A stretch of 12,922 bases of DNA from a bacterium (GCA_020049615.1 JAIFKN010000262.1:1-12922), one strand, 5' to 3'. Positions 1 to 7,403 are shown, counted from the stretch's first letter. A program made the numbers and translations. Notes: a model not told the origin generated them from the letters alone.

Positions 1-401
1 TGGTTGAGCGGCACGGCGGTGCAGACCGCGGTGCCGATACGCAGGCTGCCGAATGGCTTGACCGTCTTCACCCCGGCCGGTTTCGGGAAGATGTCGATCC
101 CGGGCGTGCCGACCGCATCGAGGCTCAGGCCATCGTCAGGACCGTAGACCTTGCTGGAGAACGCATCCCGCTTCCCGGCATGGTCGGCGTGGTAGTGGGT
201 CAGCAGCAGGGCATCGCAGGCCTGGCCGCCGGCCCCGGTGTCGATGGCGATGCGCTTGCCGCCAGCCTCGACCAGGGCGCAGGAATTGCCACGCGACGGA
301 CCGCCACCCTCGCGGGCGCGAACGCAGGCGCAGGCCGGATCGGCGCAGTCGGCGCGCGGGATGCCCGAGGCGTCACCGCTGCCCAGGACGGTCAAACGCA
401 T
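1..401 (-). CDS. phnP: PhnP, cyclic ribosyl phosphate phosphodiesterase (partial, C-terminus off window)
   Basis: PhnP opens 5-phosphoribosyl 1,2-cyclic phosphate, the product of C-P lyase, to ribose 1,5-bisphosphate. The first 133 codons are present. They begin MRLTVLGSGDASGIP, as metallo-beta-lactamase-fold PhnP proteins do, and carry the di-metal motif HYHADH at residues 69-74. A later stretch VYGPDDG and the cut end AVPLN match the PhnP pattern in which the next residue is a metal-binding His. The structural-zinc cysteines are Cys19, Cys24 and Cys26, spaced CX4CXC rather than the CXCX2C I recall for E. coli. The ATG at 401-399 lies inside the last codons of phnM (10 nt overlap), which implies translational coupling. 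The remaining half, including the rest of the active site, lies left of base 1. The family assignment is firm because of both the motif and the context. Confidence 0.9.
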   Translation of the reverse strand, partial: MRLTVLGSGDASGIPRADCADPACACVRAREGGGPSRGNSCALVEAGGKRIAIDTGAGGQACDALLLTHYHADHAGKRDAFSSKVYGPDDGLSLDAVGTPGIDIFPKPAGVKTVKPFGSLRIGTAVCTAVPLN

Positions 402-1531
402 GCCGGCCGATCGATCGTGTCGAGGACCTTGCGTCCGGCGACCAGCACCGCCTCGACCCGTCCGGCGCGGACCAGCAGCAGATCGGCGCGCTGGCCCGCT
501 GCGATGGCGCCACGGTCGGCAAGGCCGGCGGCGCGGGCCGGGGCGAACGAGGCGAGGCGGACCGCTGCCGGCAGTTCCACCGGACTGATCTCCGGCAGGC
601 GCAGCACCGCCGCCAGCAGCGAGGGCGGATGATAGTCGGCGCACAGGCCGGTGCAGGCGCCGGCGAGGATGACGTCGAGGGCGCGGACGTTGCCGCTGGC
701 GCTCTTGCCACGCAGCACGTTGGGCGAGCCGAACAGGGTGACCATGCCGGCCGCGACCGCGCTTCGCGCCGCCTCCAGGCCAATGGGGAATTCGCTGATG
801 GTCACGCCCAGCGCCGCCATCTCGGCGACCTTGGCCGGGGTGTCGTCGTCGTGGCTGGCCAGGGCGACGCCACGGGTGCGCGCCAGTGCCGCCAGGCGCT
901 CCATGCGCCCGGGCGCCAGCCTGCGCGATTCGACCTTGGCGGTGCCGATCGCCACCGCCTCGGCCTCGCTGACGTGGTAGGTCCGCGTCATGTAGGCGAC
1001 GTAGGCGGCCAGTTCGCCGAACTGGCCCTGCCCTGGCGAGTGGTCCATGAACGACAGCAGATCGCATTGGCCATCGCGTAGCAGGGCGGCGAGCGGCGCC
1101 TCGCTGCCATCGTCGGTGACCTCGAAGCGGGCGTGGACCTTGTGGTCGACCAGGCCGCTGAAGCCGCGCACCTCCCGCACCACGGCTTCAGCGATGCGCG
1201 GATCGCGCACGCCCCACTCGCCGCCGGCGAAGCTGATGGCGTGGTAGATGGTGGTAATGCCGGCGTTGAGGTTGCGGCGATCGCTGTTGACCAGGGCGAA
1301 GCCGTGCTCGAAGGCGACCCGGGGCCGGGGTTCGACCTCCTTCTCCAGGGCATCGCAGTGCAGGTCGATGAGACCGGGCAGGCACAGCGTGCCGCCCCCC
1401 TCCAGTTCGCGGTCGAAGGTGGGCGCCACTGGGCAGAGTGCGGCGATGCGTCCGTCCTCGATCAGCAGCGATCCGTCGCGCACCACGTTGTCCGGGGTGA
1501 CGATGTCGACGGCAGTGATCAGGCGGCGCAT
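392..1531 (-). CDS. phnM: PhnM, ribosyl phosphonate triphosphate diphosphatase
   Basis: PhnM removes pyrophosphate from alpha-D-ribose 1-phosphonate 5-triphosphate, giving the 5-phosphate substrate of the C-P lyase PhnJ. The protein is 379 residues, the usual PhnM length, and shows the amidohydrolase plan: a small N-terminal beta part (1-50), the metal-site strand GLIDLHCDALEKEVEPRP (53-70, with His58 and Asp60), NAGITTIYHAISF (89-101), VALASHDDDTP (222-232), FGSPNVLRGKSASGN (267-281) and CADYHPP (297-303). The last three are typical of PhnM rather than of dihydroorotases or deaminases. The ATG at 1531-1529 overlaps the end of phnL by 13 nt, and phnP starts inside its 3' end. It acts in the cytoplasm. 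I see no truncation or odd residue. Confidence 0.95.
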   Translation of the reverse strand: MRRLITAVDIVTPDNVVRDGSLLIEDGRIAALCPVAPTFDRELEGGGTLCLPGLIDLHCDALEKEVEPRPRVAFEHGFALVNSDRRNLNAGITTIYHAISFAGGEWGVRDPRIAEAVVREVRGFSGLVDHKVHARFEVTDDGSEAPLAALLRDGQCDLLSFMDHSPGQGQFGELAAYVAYMTRTYHVSEAEAVAIGTAKVESRRLAPGRMERLAALARTRGVALASHDDDTPAKVAEMAALGVTISEFPIGLEAARSAVAAGMVTLFGSPNVLRGKSASGNVRALDVILAGACTGLCADYHPPSLLAAVLRLPEISPVELPAAVRLASFAPARAAGLADRGAIAAGQRADLLLVRAGRVEAVLVAGRKVLDTIDRPACV

Positions 1532-2220
1532 GGCAGCTCCGTGGGGCGTTTGAGCTCGACCACCGTGTCGGCCAGGGCGGCGACCAGTTCGGGGTCATGG
1601 AAGATGGCGAGGATGGCGACGCCGGCGGCCTTGGCCGAACGGATCGCGCCGACCACCAGATCGGCCGAACGGCGATCCAGGCTGGCGGTCGGTTCGTCGA
1701 GCATGAGCAGGCGCGGGCGGTGCACGAGTCCGCGCGCCAGGTTGACGCGCTGTCGCTCGCCGCCGCTGAAGGTCGCCGGCGGCACGTCCCACAGGCGTTC
1801 CGGCAGGTCGAGCTCGCGCAGGCGCTCGCGCGCGGCGGCGCGGGCCTGCTCGCGCGTAACGCCCAGGGCGGCGAGCGGCGCGGCGACCACGTCGACCGTC
1901 GGCTGGCGCGGCAGGCAGTGGAGGAACTGGGTGACGTAGGCGATGTCCTGCCGACGCGCACGCAGCGCGGCATGCTCGTCGCAGGTCGCCAGGTCGAGGT
2001 CTTGATCTCCATGCAGGACGATGCTGCCGGCCTGCGGCAGATAGGTGCGGAAGACGCACTTCAGCACCGAGCTCTTGCCGGCGCCGCTCGGCCCGATCAG
2101 GGCGGTCAGCCGGCCGCTGTCGACGGTGAAGGAGGCGTCGTAGGCGCTGGGTATGCGCTTGCCCTGGTGGTGCAGGGTGAAGGTCTTGCTCAGGCCGCGG
2201 ACGGTGAGGACGGTGCTCAT
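1519..2220 (-). CDS. phnL: PhnL, ABC-type ATPase subunit of the C-P lyase system
   Basis: PhnL is needed with PhnG, PhnH and PhnI to attach a phosphonate to the ribose C1 of ATP with loss of adenine. It is an ABC ATPase that works with the C-P lyase core and not in transport. The 233 residues carry Walker A GPSGAGKS (43-50), the Q-loop YVTQFLHCLPRQPTV (95-109), signature FSGGERQRVNLARGL (151-165), Walker B LLMLDEPTASLD (171-182) and the switch His208 (IFHDP). The frame is open far upstream of the gene. I chose the ATG at 2220-2218 because it forms an ATGA overlap with the phnK stop and gives the family start MSTVLTVRGLSKTF. Its length is close to that of E. coli PhnL (226 as I recall). Confidence 0.94.
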   Translation of the reverse strand: MSTVLTVRGLSKTFTLHHQGKRIPSAYDASFTVDSGRLTALIGPSGAGKSSVLKCVFRTYLPQAGSIVLHGDQDLDLATCDEHAALRARRQDIAYVTQFLHCLPRQPTVDVVAAPLAALGVTREQARAAARERLRELDLPERLWDVPPATFSGGERQRVNLARGLVHRPRLLMLDEPTASLDRRSADLVVGAIRSAKAAGVAILAIFHDPELVAALADTVVELKRPTELPCAA

Positions 2221-3059
2221 AATGCGGACATGACCAGCTGCTGGGTGTAGGGATGCTGCGGATCCTCGAGGATCTGGTCGGTGAGACCGGCCTCGACCAC
2301 GCGGCCGTGGCGCAGCACGATGGTGCGGCCGGCGAGCAGGCGGACGACGCCGAGGTCGTGGGTGACGACGATCATCGCCACGCCCAGCTCGCGCTGGATC
2401 TCGAGGATGAGGTCGAGGATGCGCGCCTGGACCGAGAGGTCGAGGCCGGTGGTGACCTCGTCGAGGAACAGCAGTTCGGGCTGCGGCGCCAGGGCGCGGG
2501 CGATCTGCAGACGCTGCTGCATGCCGCCGCTGAACTGGCCGGGCTGGTGGTCGATGCGCCCGCGCGGCACCTCGGTGCGGTCGAGCAGGCCGAGCGCCGT
2601 CTCGCGGATGACGCTGAAGCGGCGCTCGCCGCCGCACAGCAGCCGTTCGGCGATGTTGCCGCCGGCGCTGACGCCGAAGTTGAGGCCGAGGTGCGGATTC
2701 TGATGCACCATGCCGAAGCGGGTGTCGCGCAGCCGGCGGATCTCGGCCTCGTCGATGGCGGCGAGATCATGCGTCCGGCCGTCGCTCTCGCGGAAACGGG
2801 CGCTGCCGGCGGTGGCGCGGTCGTCGAGATGCAGCAGCTTGACCACGCTGCTCTTGCCGCTGCCGCTCTCGCCCATGACGCCGAGGATCTCGCCTGGCCA
2901 CAGGTCGAAGGCGACGTCGGCGACCGCGACCACGCTGCCGCAGGCCGGGCAGACGTTGCGGCCGTGGGCGTCGCCGGTCAGGCGCACGCAGTCGGGGCAG
3001 CCACGGCCGTGGATGCGGGTCAGGCCCGCCACCGAAAGGACGGGAGTCTCATGCACCAT
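2217..3059 (-). CDS. phnK: PhnK, ABC-type ATPase of the C-P lyase complex with an N-terminal four-Cys insert
   Basis: PhnK docks on the PhnGHIJ core and is required for phosphonate breakdown. It resembles the oligopeptide-transport (Dpp/Opp) ATPases. The 280 residues include FDLWPGEILGVMGESGSGKS with Walker A at 63-70, GMVHQNPHLGLNFGVSAGGN (Q-loop, 116-135), signature FSGGMQQRLQIARAL (176-190), Walker B LLFLDEVTTGLD (196-207) and switch His234. An insert absent from E. coli PhnK as I recall it places Cys21, Cys24, Cys37 and Cys40 (CX2C-X12-CX2C) just before the first ABC strand. It looks like a small zinc-ribbon knuckle. I chose the ATG at 3059-3057 (MVHETPVLSVAGL) over the much longer open frame because it follows phnJ with an 11 nt overlap and gives a normal PhnK start. 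Confidence 0.94.
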   Translation of the reverse strand: MVHETPVLSVAGLTRIHGRGCPDCVRLTGDAHGRNVCPACGSVVAVADVAFDLWPGEILGVMGESGSGKSSVVKLLHLDDRATAGSARFRESDGRTHDLAAIDEAEIRRLRDTRFGMVHQNPHLGLNFGVSAGGNIAERLLCGGERRFSVIRETALGLLDRTEVPRGRIDHQPGQFSGGMQQRLQIARALAPQPELLFLDEVTTGLDLSVQARILDLILEIQRELGVAMIVVTHDLGVVRLLAGRTIVLRHGRVVEAGLTDQILEDPQHPYTQQLVMSAL

Positions 3060-3933
3060 CGGGGTACCCCATGTTCTCCGCGCAGCGGTCCTGGTCGTTG
3101 CACTGCCAGCGCGAGGACTGGCCGGGCTGCGGGATCTCGTCGAGATAGGTGTCGGTCGCGCCGCAGCGTTGGCAGCGGTTCCGCACGCCTGCCGCATCAC
3201 GGAAGCGCTCGACCTCGAACGGCACGTCATCGAAGGCGAGCGGCACGACATCGGTGAACGGCGGGACGGCGTAGAGCTTCTTCTCGCGTCCGGCGCCGAA
3301 CAGGTGGGCCACGCGGCTGCGATGCAGCTTGGGCAGGTCCCAGCGCGGGATCGGCGACGGGTCGATGACGTAGCGGCCGTTGACCCGGGCGGGGTAGCGG
3401 TTGCTGATCGAGACCTCACGGAAGCGCACCACGTCCTCGTACAGCTTGACCCACAGCCGGGCGTAGTCGCCATGCGCGTGGCTGCGACGGCGCTTCGCCT
3501 CGCTCGGCTCGACGATCTGCAAGGGATCGGGATAGGGCACCTGGTAGATCATCAGCTGTCCCGACTGCAGCGGCAGTTCGGGCACGCGATGCCGGGTCTG
3601 GATCAGCGTCGCCTCGGCGGTGCGCGTCACCGTCGACAGGCCGGGACAGGCCGCCGAGATGAAGCTGCGCAGGTTGACCGCGTTGACCGAATCGTCGGCG
3701 CCCTGGTCGATGACCTTGAGCCGGTCGTCCGGGGTGGCGACGGCCAGCGTGATCTGCATGCCGCCGGTGCCGAAGCCGCGGCCGATCGGCATCTCGCGGC
3801 TGGCGTACGGCACCTGGTAGCCAGGTACGGCCAGGGCCTTGAGCAGGCCGCGGCGGATCTCGCGCACGGCGAAGGCGTCGAGGAAGCCGAACCGGGCTTC
3901 GGGCTTCGGGCTTCGGGTTTCCGGCCTGATCAT
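3049..3933 (-). CDS. phnJ: PhnJ, radical SAM C-P lyase
   Basis: PhnJ uses a 4Fe-4S cluster and S-adenosylmethionine to cleave the C-P bond of ribose 1-phosphonate 5-phosphate, releasing the hydrocarbon and the cyclic phosphate. The C-terminal cysteines are at 254, 257, 278 and 284 (CX2C-X20-CX5C). By analogy with E. coli the first three bind the cluster and Cys284 is the thiyl-radical residue. The glycyl-radical site is Gly38 in AVPGYQVP. Other family blocks are KVIDQGADDSVNAV (73-86), ATLIQTRHRVPE (108-119) and VNGRYVIDPSPIP (184-196). The 294 residues exceed E. coli PhnJ by about a dozen. The extra N-terminal residues RPETRSPKPEAR are encoded by a 7-bp tandem repeat at 3894-3921. The ATG at 3933-3931 forms an ATGA overlap with the phnI stop. 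All known catalytic residues are in place. Confidence 0.96.
   Translation of the reverse strand: MIRPETRSPKPEARFGFLDAFAVREIRRGLLKALAVPGYQVPYASREMPIGRGFGTGGMQITLAVATPDDRLKVIDQGADDSVNAVNLRSFISAACPGLSTVTRTAEATLIQTRHRVPELPLQSGQLMIYQVPYPDPLQIVEPSEAKRRRSHAHGDYARLWVKLYEDVVRFREVSISNRYPARVNGRYVIDPSPIPRWDLPKLHRSRVAHLFGAGREKKLYAVPPFTDVVPLAFDDVPFEVERFRDAAGVRNRCQRCGATDTYLDEIPQPGQSSRWQCNDQDRCAENMGYPDGA
3894..3921 (-). repeat. Heptanucleotide tandem repeat in the 5' end of phnJ
   Basis: Four adjacent 7-bp units read, on the plus strand, gggcttc three times and then gggtttc. On the coding strand this is GAAACCC followed by three GAAGCCC. Because 7 is not a multiple of 3, the units are read in all frames and together encode the low-complexity peptide PETRSPKPEAR. 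Conserved PhnJ sequence (FGFLDAFAVREIRRGLLKA) starts immediately after the repeat, so the repeat forms a non-conserved extension. A change of one unit would shift the frame between the ATG and the conserved body. Confidence 0.9.
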
Positions 3934-5030
3934 GCGCCCCCCTTCAGCTTCGCCGCGCTGGCGCGGATGTTCTCCAGGTCGCTCTGGAAGGTGACGTAAT
4001 GCGGCAGCTTGTAATGGCTGCAGAAGCCCATCGCCTCGATGCCGTCGACGTGGCAGACGACGAATTCGGGATCCTCGGCGGGATGGCGCGGCCCGCGTTC
4101 GTCGCCCGAGAGCATGGCGCGGTCGCACATGGCGATGGCGATGGCCTTGACCTCGTTGTGGCCGAGGCAGCCGCCGTAGCCGAGCAGGATGCGCGGCGGG
4201 CCTTCGCCCGGGCCGCCACCGTGGGTGGCGACGATCTCGCATTCGGTGATCAGCACCTCGCCAGCCTCGACCGGCTCGCCGGTGAGCGGATGCGGCAGCA
4301 GGACCGGCAGGTAGCCGACGCGCAGTTCGGCGACGGTCGGATGCAGGTAGCCGTAGCCGCGCATGGTGGTGTAGGCCATGGTCAGCACGCCGCCGGTCTC
4401 ACCGCGGGCGAGGTGGGCGAGACGCGCCGGCCGCGGGATGGGGAAGGCGACCGGGGCGCGGGTGATGTCGACCGCGGTCTGGGGGGCACCGACCTCCTGC
4501 AGCAGGCCCTGGGCGCGCAGGCCTTCGACCACCTTGGGGAAGTCGCAGGCCGTGGGCGGAATGCCGGGGATCGCCGCGGCTGCGGCGCGGAAGGCCGCGG
4601 GATCCTCGTCCAGCAGGTCGAGGCGGAAGAGACGCTGCAGGTAGTCGGTGCTCGGCCCGAGGCGCTGGCCGCCCGGGATCTCCTTGAACGCCGAGCTGAT
4701 GCGCCGGATCAGGCGCATCGACGCGCCATGATGCGGCGCGCTCTCGCCCAGGCGGGGCAGGTTGCTGCGGTGGGCGCGCAGGATGAAGGAGGCCTCGAGC
4801 GGATCGCCCTGCGCCTGCTTGATCGCCAGGGCGGCGAGCTGCGGATCGTAGAGCCCGCCCTCGCCCATCACCCGGTCGACCAGCAGCCGGAGCTGATGGC
4901 GGATCGCCTCGACCGCCAGCGGCTCGCCGGCGCCGGCGCCGGTCTCGGCCCCGCCGGCGCGCAGCACATCGAGGGAACGGATGGCCTCGGCGATGGCATT
5001 CTCACCACCTCGGACGGCGACGTAGCCCAT
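3930..5030 (-). CDS. phnI: PhnI, core subunit of the C-P lyase (purine nucleosidase-like)
   Basis: PhnI is a core subunit of the PhnGHIJ complex. Alone it can hydrolyse ATP or GTP to the base and ribose triphosphate, and in the complex it takes part in swapping adenine for phosphonate. The 366 residues (E. coli 354 as I recall) begin MGYVAVRGGENAI and contain SASMRL-type block GASMRLIRRISSAFKEIPGGQ, VDITRAPVAFPIPRPARL, MAYTTMRGYGYLHPTVAELRVGY and ITECEIVATH. Near the C-terminus CSHYKLPHYVTF carries His339 and His344, matching the two histidines reported to bind a metal in E. coli PhnI. The start at 5030-5028 directly abuts the phnH stop with no spacer, and the end overlaps phnJ in ATGA. Nothing appears missing. 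Confidence 0.95.
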   Translation of the reverse strand: MGYVAVRGGENAIAEAIRSLDVLRAGGAETGAGAGEPLAVEAIRHQLRLLVDRVMGEGGLYDPQLAALAIKQAQGDPLEASFILRAHRSNLPRLGESAPHHGASMRLIRRISSAFKEIPGGQRLGPSTDYLQRLFRLDLLDEDPAAFRAAAAAIPGIPPTACDFPKVVEGLRAQGLLQEVGAPQTAVDITRAPVAFPIPRPARLAHLARGETGGVLTMAYTTMRGYGYLHPTVAELRVGYLPVLLPHPLTGEPVEAGEVLITECEIVATHGGGPGEGPPRILLGYGGCLGHNEVKAIAIAMCDRAMLSGDERGPRHPAEDPEFVVCHVDGIEAMGFCSHYKLPHYVTFQSDLENIRASAAKLKGGA

Positions 5031-5579
5031 TCAGGCCTCCACCGCGACGGTGCGCGGAATGCAGGCGATGCGGCGGGCATCGCACAGGATGAGATCGACA
5101 CCGAGCGGGAACGCGCACCAGGCGGCTCGTGCCGTCCACCAGCCCGGATCGAGGCCGAGGACGCGCAGCTCGGCGCTGCCGTCGATGCCTGGTCCGCTCA
5201 GCTGCTGCGCCGGACCCTCGCCGACCGCCTGGCAGTCGAGCACCAGCGTGGCGCCCTGCTCGGGCGCCAGCAGGCTGCCGCAGGCGGGAGCCAGTCCGTC
5301 CGGCGGACGCGTACCGTCGGCGAGGATGAAGGCGGCCGATCCAGCGGCGGCGGACTTCGCTCCGAGCCGCGAACGATCTCCGTCGCTGAGCAGGCCATGC
5401 ACGTCGTGCAGCGTGGTGGCGGCATCGCACAGTCCGGCGAGCACGACGGTGCGCGCGCGCGCCCCGCCGCTCCAGGCGGCCAGATCGGCGACGGTGCCGG
5501 GGCGCGACCAGGCCTCGAGCACGGCGCGGAAGGCCAGACGCTGTCCGTCGGCGGTCCAGGGATGGTCGAGGACGATCAT
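5031..5579 (-). CDS. phnH: PhnH, C-P lyase core subunit
   Basis: PhnH is a structural subunit of the PhnGHIJ core, with a fold related to PLP enzymes but no cofactor. It is needed for forming the ribose 1-phosphonate triphosphate. The 182 residues match the family length, with FRAVLEAWSRPGTV (17-30), VVLAGLCDAATTLHD (45-59), AAFILADG (82-89) and FPLGVDLILCD (159-169), which resembles the conserved C-terminal FPLGVDxIF block. The ATG at 5579-5577 overlaps the phnG stop as ATGA. Identification rests on these blocks and on its position between phnG and phnI. This subunit diverges more than PhnI or PhnJ across the family. Confidence 0.9.
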   Translation of the reverse strand: MIVLDHPWTADGQRLAFRAVLEAWSRPGTVADLAAWSGGARARTVVLAGLCDAATTLHDVHGLLSDGDRSRLGAKSAAAGSAAFILADGTRPPDGLAPACGSLLAPEQGATLVLDCQAVGEGPAQQLSGPGIDGSAELRVLGLDPGWWTARAAWCAFPLGVDLILCDARRIACIPRTVAVEA

Positions 5580-6010
5580 GCCTCCTCCTGACCGAGTTCG
5601 CTGAAGTCGACCCGGGTCCGTTCGAGGATCGCGGCCCGCACTCCGGCGACCTTGGCCTGCACCGCAGCGCCGGCGGCACGCAGTCGCGCCACCTCCTCGG
5701 CTCCCGGCCAGGCGGCGCGGACCACCGCATCGCAGACCGCCGCTGCGGTGGCCAGCTCACGGTCGGCGTGCAGCAGCACGGCCCCGCCGCGGGCCTCGCC
5801 GCGCGCAGCGTCGTGCAGCGCAACGCAGGCCTGACCGACCGGAACTTCACCGACGAACCAGCCATCGCGGCGCACCGGTTCTTCGAGTTGCAGCAGCCAC
5901 AGGCCTTCTTGCGGTACGGCAAGGTGCTCCAGTCGGCGCCCGGCGGAGAGCGCGGCGGCGAGGTCGAGCACCTCCTGGCGGGGGGCGAGGGACAGATCGC
6001 AGTCAGGCAT
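5576..6010 (-). CDS. phnG: PhnG, C-P lyase core subunit
   Basis: PhnG is the smallest subunit of the PhnGHIJ core and is needed for coupling phosphonate to ribose triphosphate. The protein is 144 residues (about 150 in E. coli), with GEVPVGQACVAL (54-65), which matches the family block for binding the neighbouring subunit, and the C-terminal ERTRVDFSEL, which resembles the ASRVDFF/TRVDFF ending of known PhnG. The open frame runs further upstream. I chose the ATG at 6010-6008 because it overlaps the phnF stop by 8 nt and gives MPDCDLSLAPRQEVLDL, an expected length. PhnG is weakly conserved, so synteny carries much of the call. Confidence 0.89.
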   Translation of the reverse strand: MPDCDLSLAPRQEVLDLAAALSAGRRLEHLAVPQEGLWLLQLEEPVRRDGWFVGEVPVGQACVALHDAARGEARGGAVLLHADRELATAAAVCDAVVRAAWPGAEEVARLRAAGAAVQAKVAGVRAAILERTRVDFSELGQEEA

Positions 6011-6770
6011 GGGTGGGCTCGTCGTGGTCGATGACCAGTTCCAGGCGGTCGGCGCGGATGCAGCTGACCGCGTATTCGAACGGCGACCCGGTGGCGGTGT
6101 CGACGTTGATGGTGCGCAGGCGGAGCACCGGATGGCCCGGGGACATGCGCAGCTGGCGAGCGACCGCGGCCAACGGCAAGGCGGCGCTGATGGCGGTGCT
6201 GCGGCGCAGCGGCTTGATGCCATACCGCTCGGCAAGCAACGCATGCAGCGATCCGCCTTGGTATTCCGCGGCCAGGGAAGGGAACGGTCCCAGCGGCAGC
6301 CAATGATCGATCAGGCTGACCGGCGCGCCTTCGACCTCGCGCAAGGTGGTCAGGCGCCAGACCGTGTTGCCTCCGCGCAGCTTCAGCGCGCCAGCGACCT
6401 CAGCTGGGGCCGGTTCGCAGGTGGCAGCCAGGAGCCGGCCGGTACCGGTGCGGCCGGCGGCCGTGATGTTATCGCTGAAACGGGCCTGGGCGTGCAGGGG
6501 ATAGCTCACCGGCGGGTCGAGCACGTAGGTGCCGAGGCCGCGCCGGCGCTCCAGCACGCCCTGCAACTCGAGCAGATCGATGGCATGCCGCAACGTGTGG
6601 CGGTTGACGGCGAAGCGTGCCGCCAGTTCCGGTTCCGGGGGCAACCGGTCGCCCGGGGCATGGCGCAGACGCACCTCGGCTCCGAGGCGTTCCGCGACCT
6701 GCAGGTAGATCGCGCGCGGGCCATCGCGCTCGATCTCCTGGTCCAGACGTCTAGACAATTGATCGGTCAT
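6003..6770 (-). CDS. phnF: PhnF, GntR/HutC-family regulator of phosphonate genes
   Basis: PhnF is a cytoplasmic repressor-type regulator of phosphonate genes. Of its 255 residues, 21-84 form a winged helix-turn-helix (RLPPEPELAARFAVNRHTLRHAIDLLELQGVLERRRGLGTYV), very close to E. coli PhnF. A UTRA effector domain follows (about 95-250), opening YPLHAQARFSDNI and including SLIDHWLPLG and SPFEYAVSCIRADRLELVIDH. The start at 6770-6768 is 11 nt after the phnO-like stop, and no strong ribosome-binding site is visible. A perfect GTCTAGAC palindrome lies inside codons 5-8 and may be its own operator. As the second gene of the cluster it probably controls itself along with phnG-P. Confidence 0.92.
   Translation of the reverse strand: MTDQLSRRLDQEIERDGPRAIYLQVAERLGAEVRLRHAPGDRLPPEPELAARFAVNRHTLRHAIDLLELQGVLERRRGLGTYVLDPPVSYPLHAQARFSDNITAAGRTGTGRLLAATCEPAPAEVAGALKLRGGNTVWRLTTLREVEGAPVSLIDHWLPLGPFPSLAAEYQGGSLHALLAERYGIKPLRRSTAISAALPLAAVARQLRMSPGHPVLRLRTINVDTATGSPFEYAVSCIRADRLELVIDHDEPTHA
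6749..6756. promoter_or_regulatory. GTCTAGAC palindrome, candidate PhnF operator
   Basis: This perfect 8-bp palindrome lies in the first codons of phnF. The PhnF operator reported for Mycobacterium smegmatis, as I recall it, is TGGTATAGACCA, which shares GT-TAGAC with this site at seven of eight positions. I saw no second copy in the window. Its location just inside the coding sequence would suit a roadblock or an internal promoter. The match is short and may be chance. Confidence 0.35.
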
Positions 6771-6781
6771 GGCCTGCGCAA

Positions 6782-7243
6782 TCACGGGGTGATCGAGAAG
6801 GAGATGCCGTGGACGTCGAATCCCAACCGGCGGTAGAAGCGATGAGCGTCGAGGCGACGATGGTTGCTCGACAGGGCGAGCTTGTAGCAGCCAGCCTCGG
6901 CCGCCCGCGCCATGGCGTGCCGCATCATCGCTTCGCCGATGCGCCCGCCACGTGCATCCGGCGCGACCATCACACTCTCGACGATCGCCAAGGGCATGCC
7001 GTGATGACCGAGGTTCTCCATCACCAGCATGGTGTAGGTACCGACGACGCGCTCCTGGCTGATCGCCAGCCAAACCGCCATGCGTGGCGTGGCCTGGATG
7101 CGGGCGAAGATGTCCCTGGCTCGTGCCGGCGGCAGTTCGGCACCGTCAGGCTCGAAACCGGCAAGCAGCGTCGTCACGGCGGGTAGGTCCGCCTCGATGG
7201 CTCTGCGCATGGTGACGATGGGGAGCGGCAATGGATTGCTCAT
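6782..7243 (-). CDS. phnO: GNAT acetyltransferase, PhnO-like (aminoalkylphosphonate N-acetyltransferase candidate)
   Basis: The gene encodes 153 residues with a complete GNAT fold: RRAIEADLPAVTTLL at the N-terminus, AIVESVMVAPDARGGRIGEAMM (86-107, the acetyl-CoA loop) and DAHRFYRRLGF (132-142). E. coli PhnO has a similar loop (ARGLNVG, also lacking the usual fourth-position Gly) and the same DAHRFY block. PhnO acetylates aminoalkylphosphonates such as aminomethylphosphonate, which helps their use or detoxifies them. Being first in the phn operon, 11 nt from phnF, supports that role, but GNAT specificity cannot be read from sequence alone. I chose ATG 7243-7241. A TTG six bases upstream and an ATG at 7210 are alternatives. 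None has a clear ribosome-binding site. Confidence 0.75.
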   Translation of the reverse strand: MSNPLPLPIVTMRRAIEADLPAVTTLLAGFEPDGAELPPARARDIFARIQATPRMAVWLAISQERVVGTYTMLVMENLGHHGMPLAIVESVMVAPDARGGRIGEAMMRHAMARAAEAGCYKLALSSNHRRLDAHRFYRRLGFDVHGISFSITP

Positions 7244-7386
7244 GCGCAAGATTCCGTGGAGGCATGGGATTGACCGTGCGACAGGCGGTCGCGAACCACG
7301 ATCGGCGGAGGATCGAGGTCCGACCTCAACGCTCCAGAGCAGAAATGGACGAAGCGATCCGCTTCAATGGACATGGTTCCCAGCAT

Positions 7387-7403
7387 GCCGGGACATTCCC
7401 GGC
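7387..7403. repeat. Inverted repeat GCCGGGA-cat-TCCCGGC
   Basis: Seven-bp perfect arms flank a 3-nt spacer. No T-run follows on either strand, so it is not a typical intrinsic terminator. It lies 144 bp upstream of the phnO-like start and directly downstream of the minus-strand 11-bp repeat pair. It could be an operator dyad or a leader hairpin of the phnO-P transcript. Function is unknown. Confidence 0.45.
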
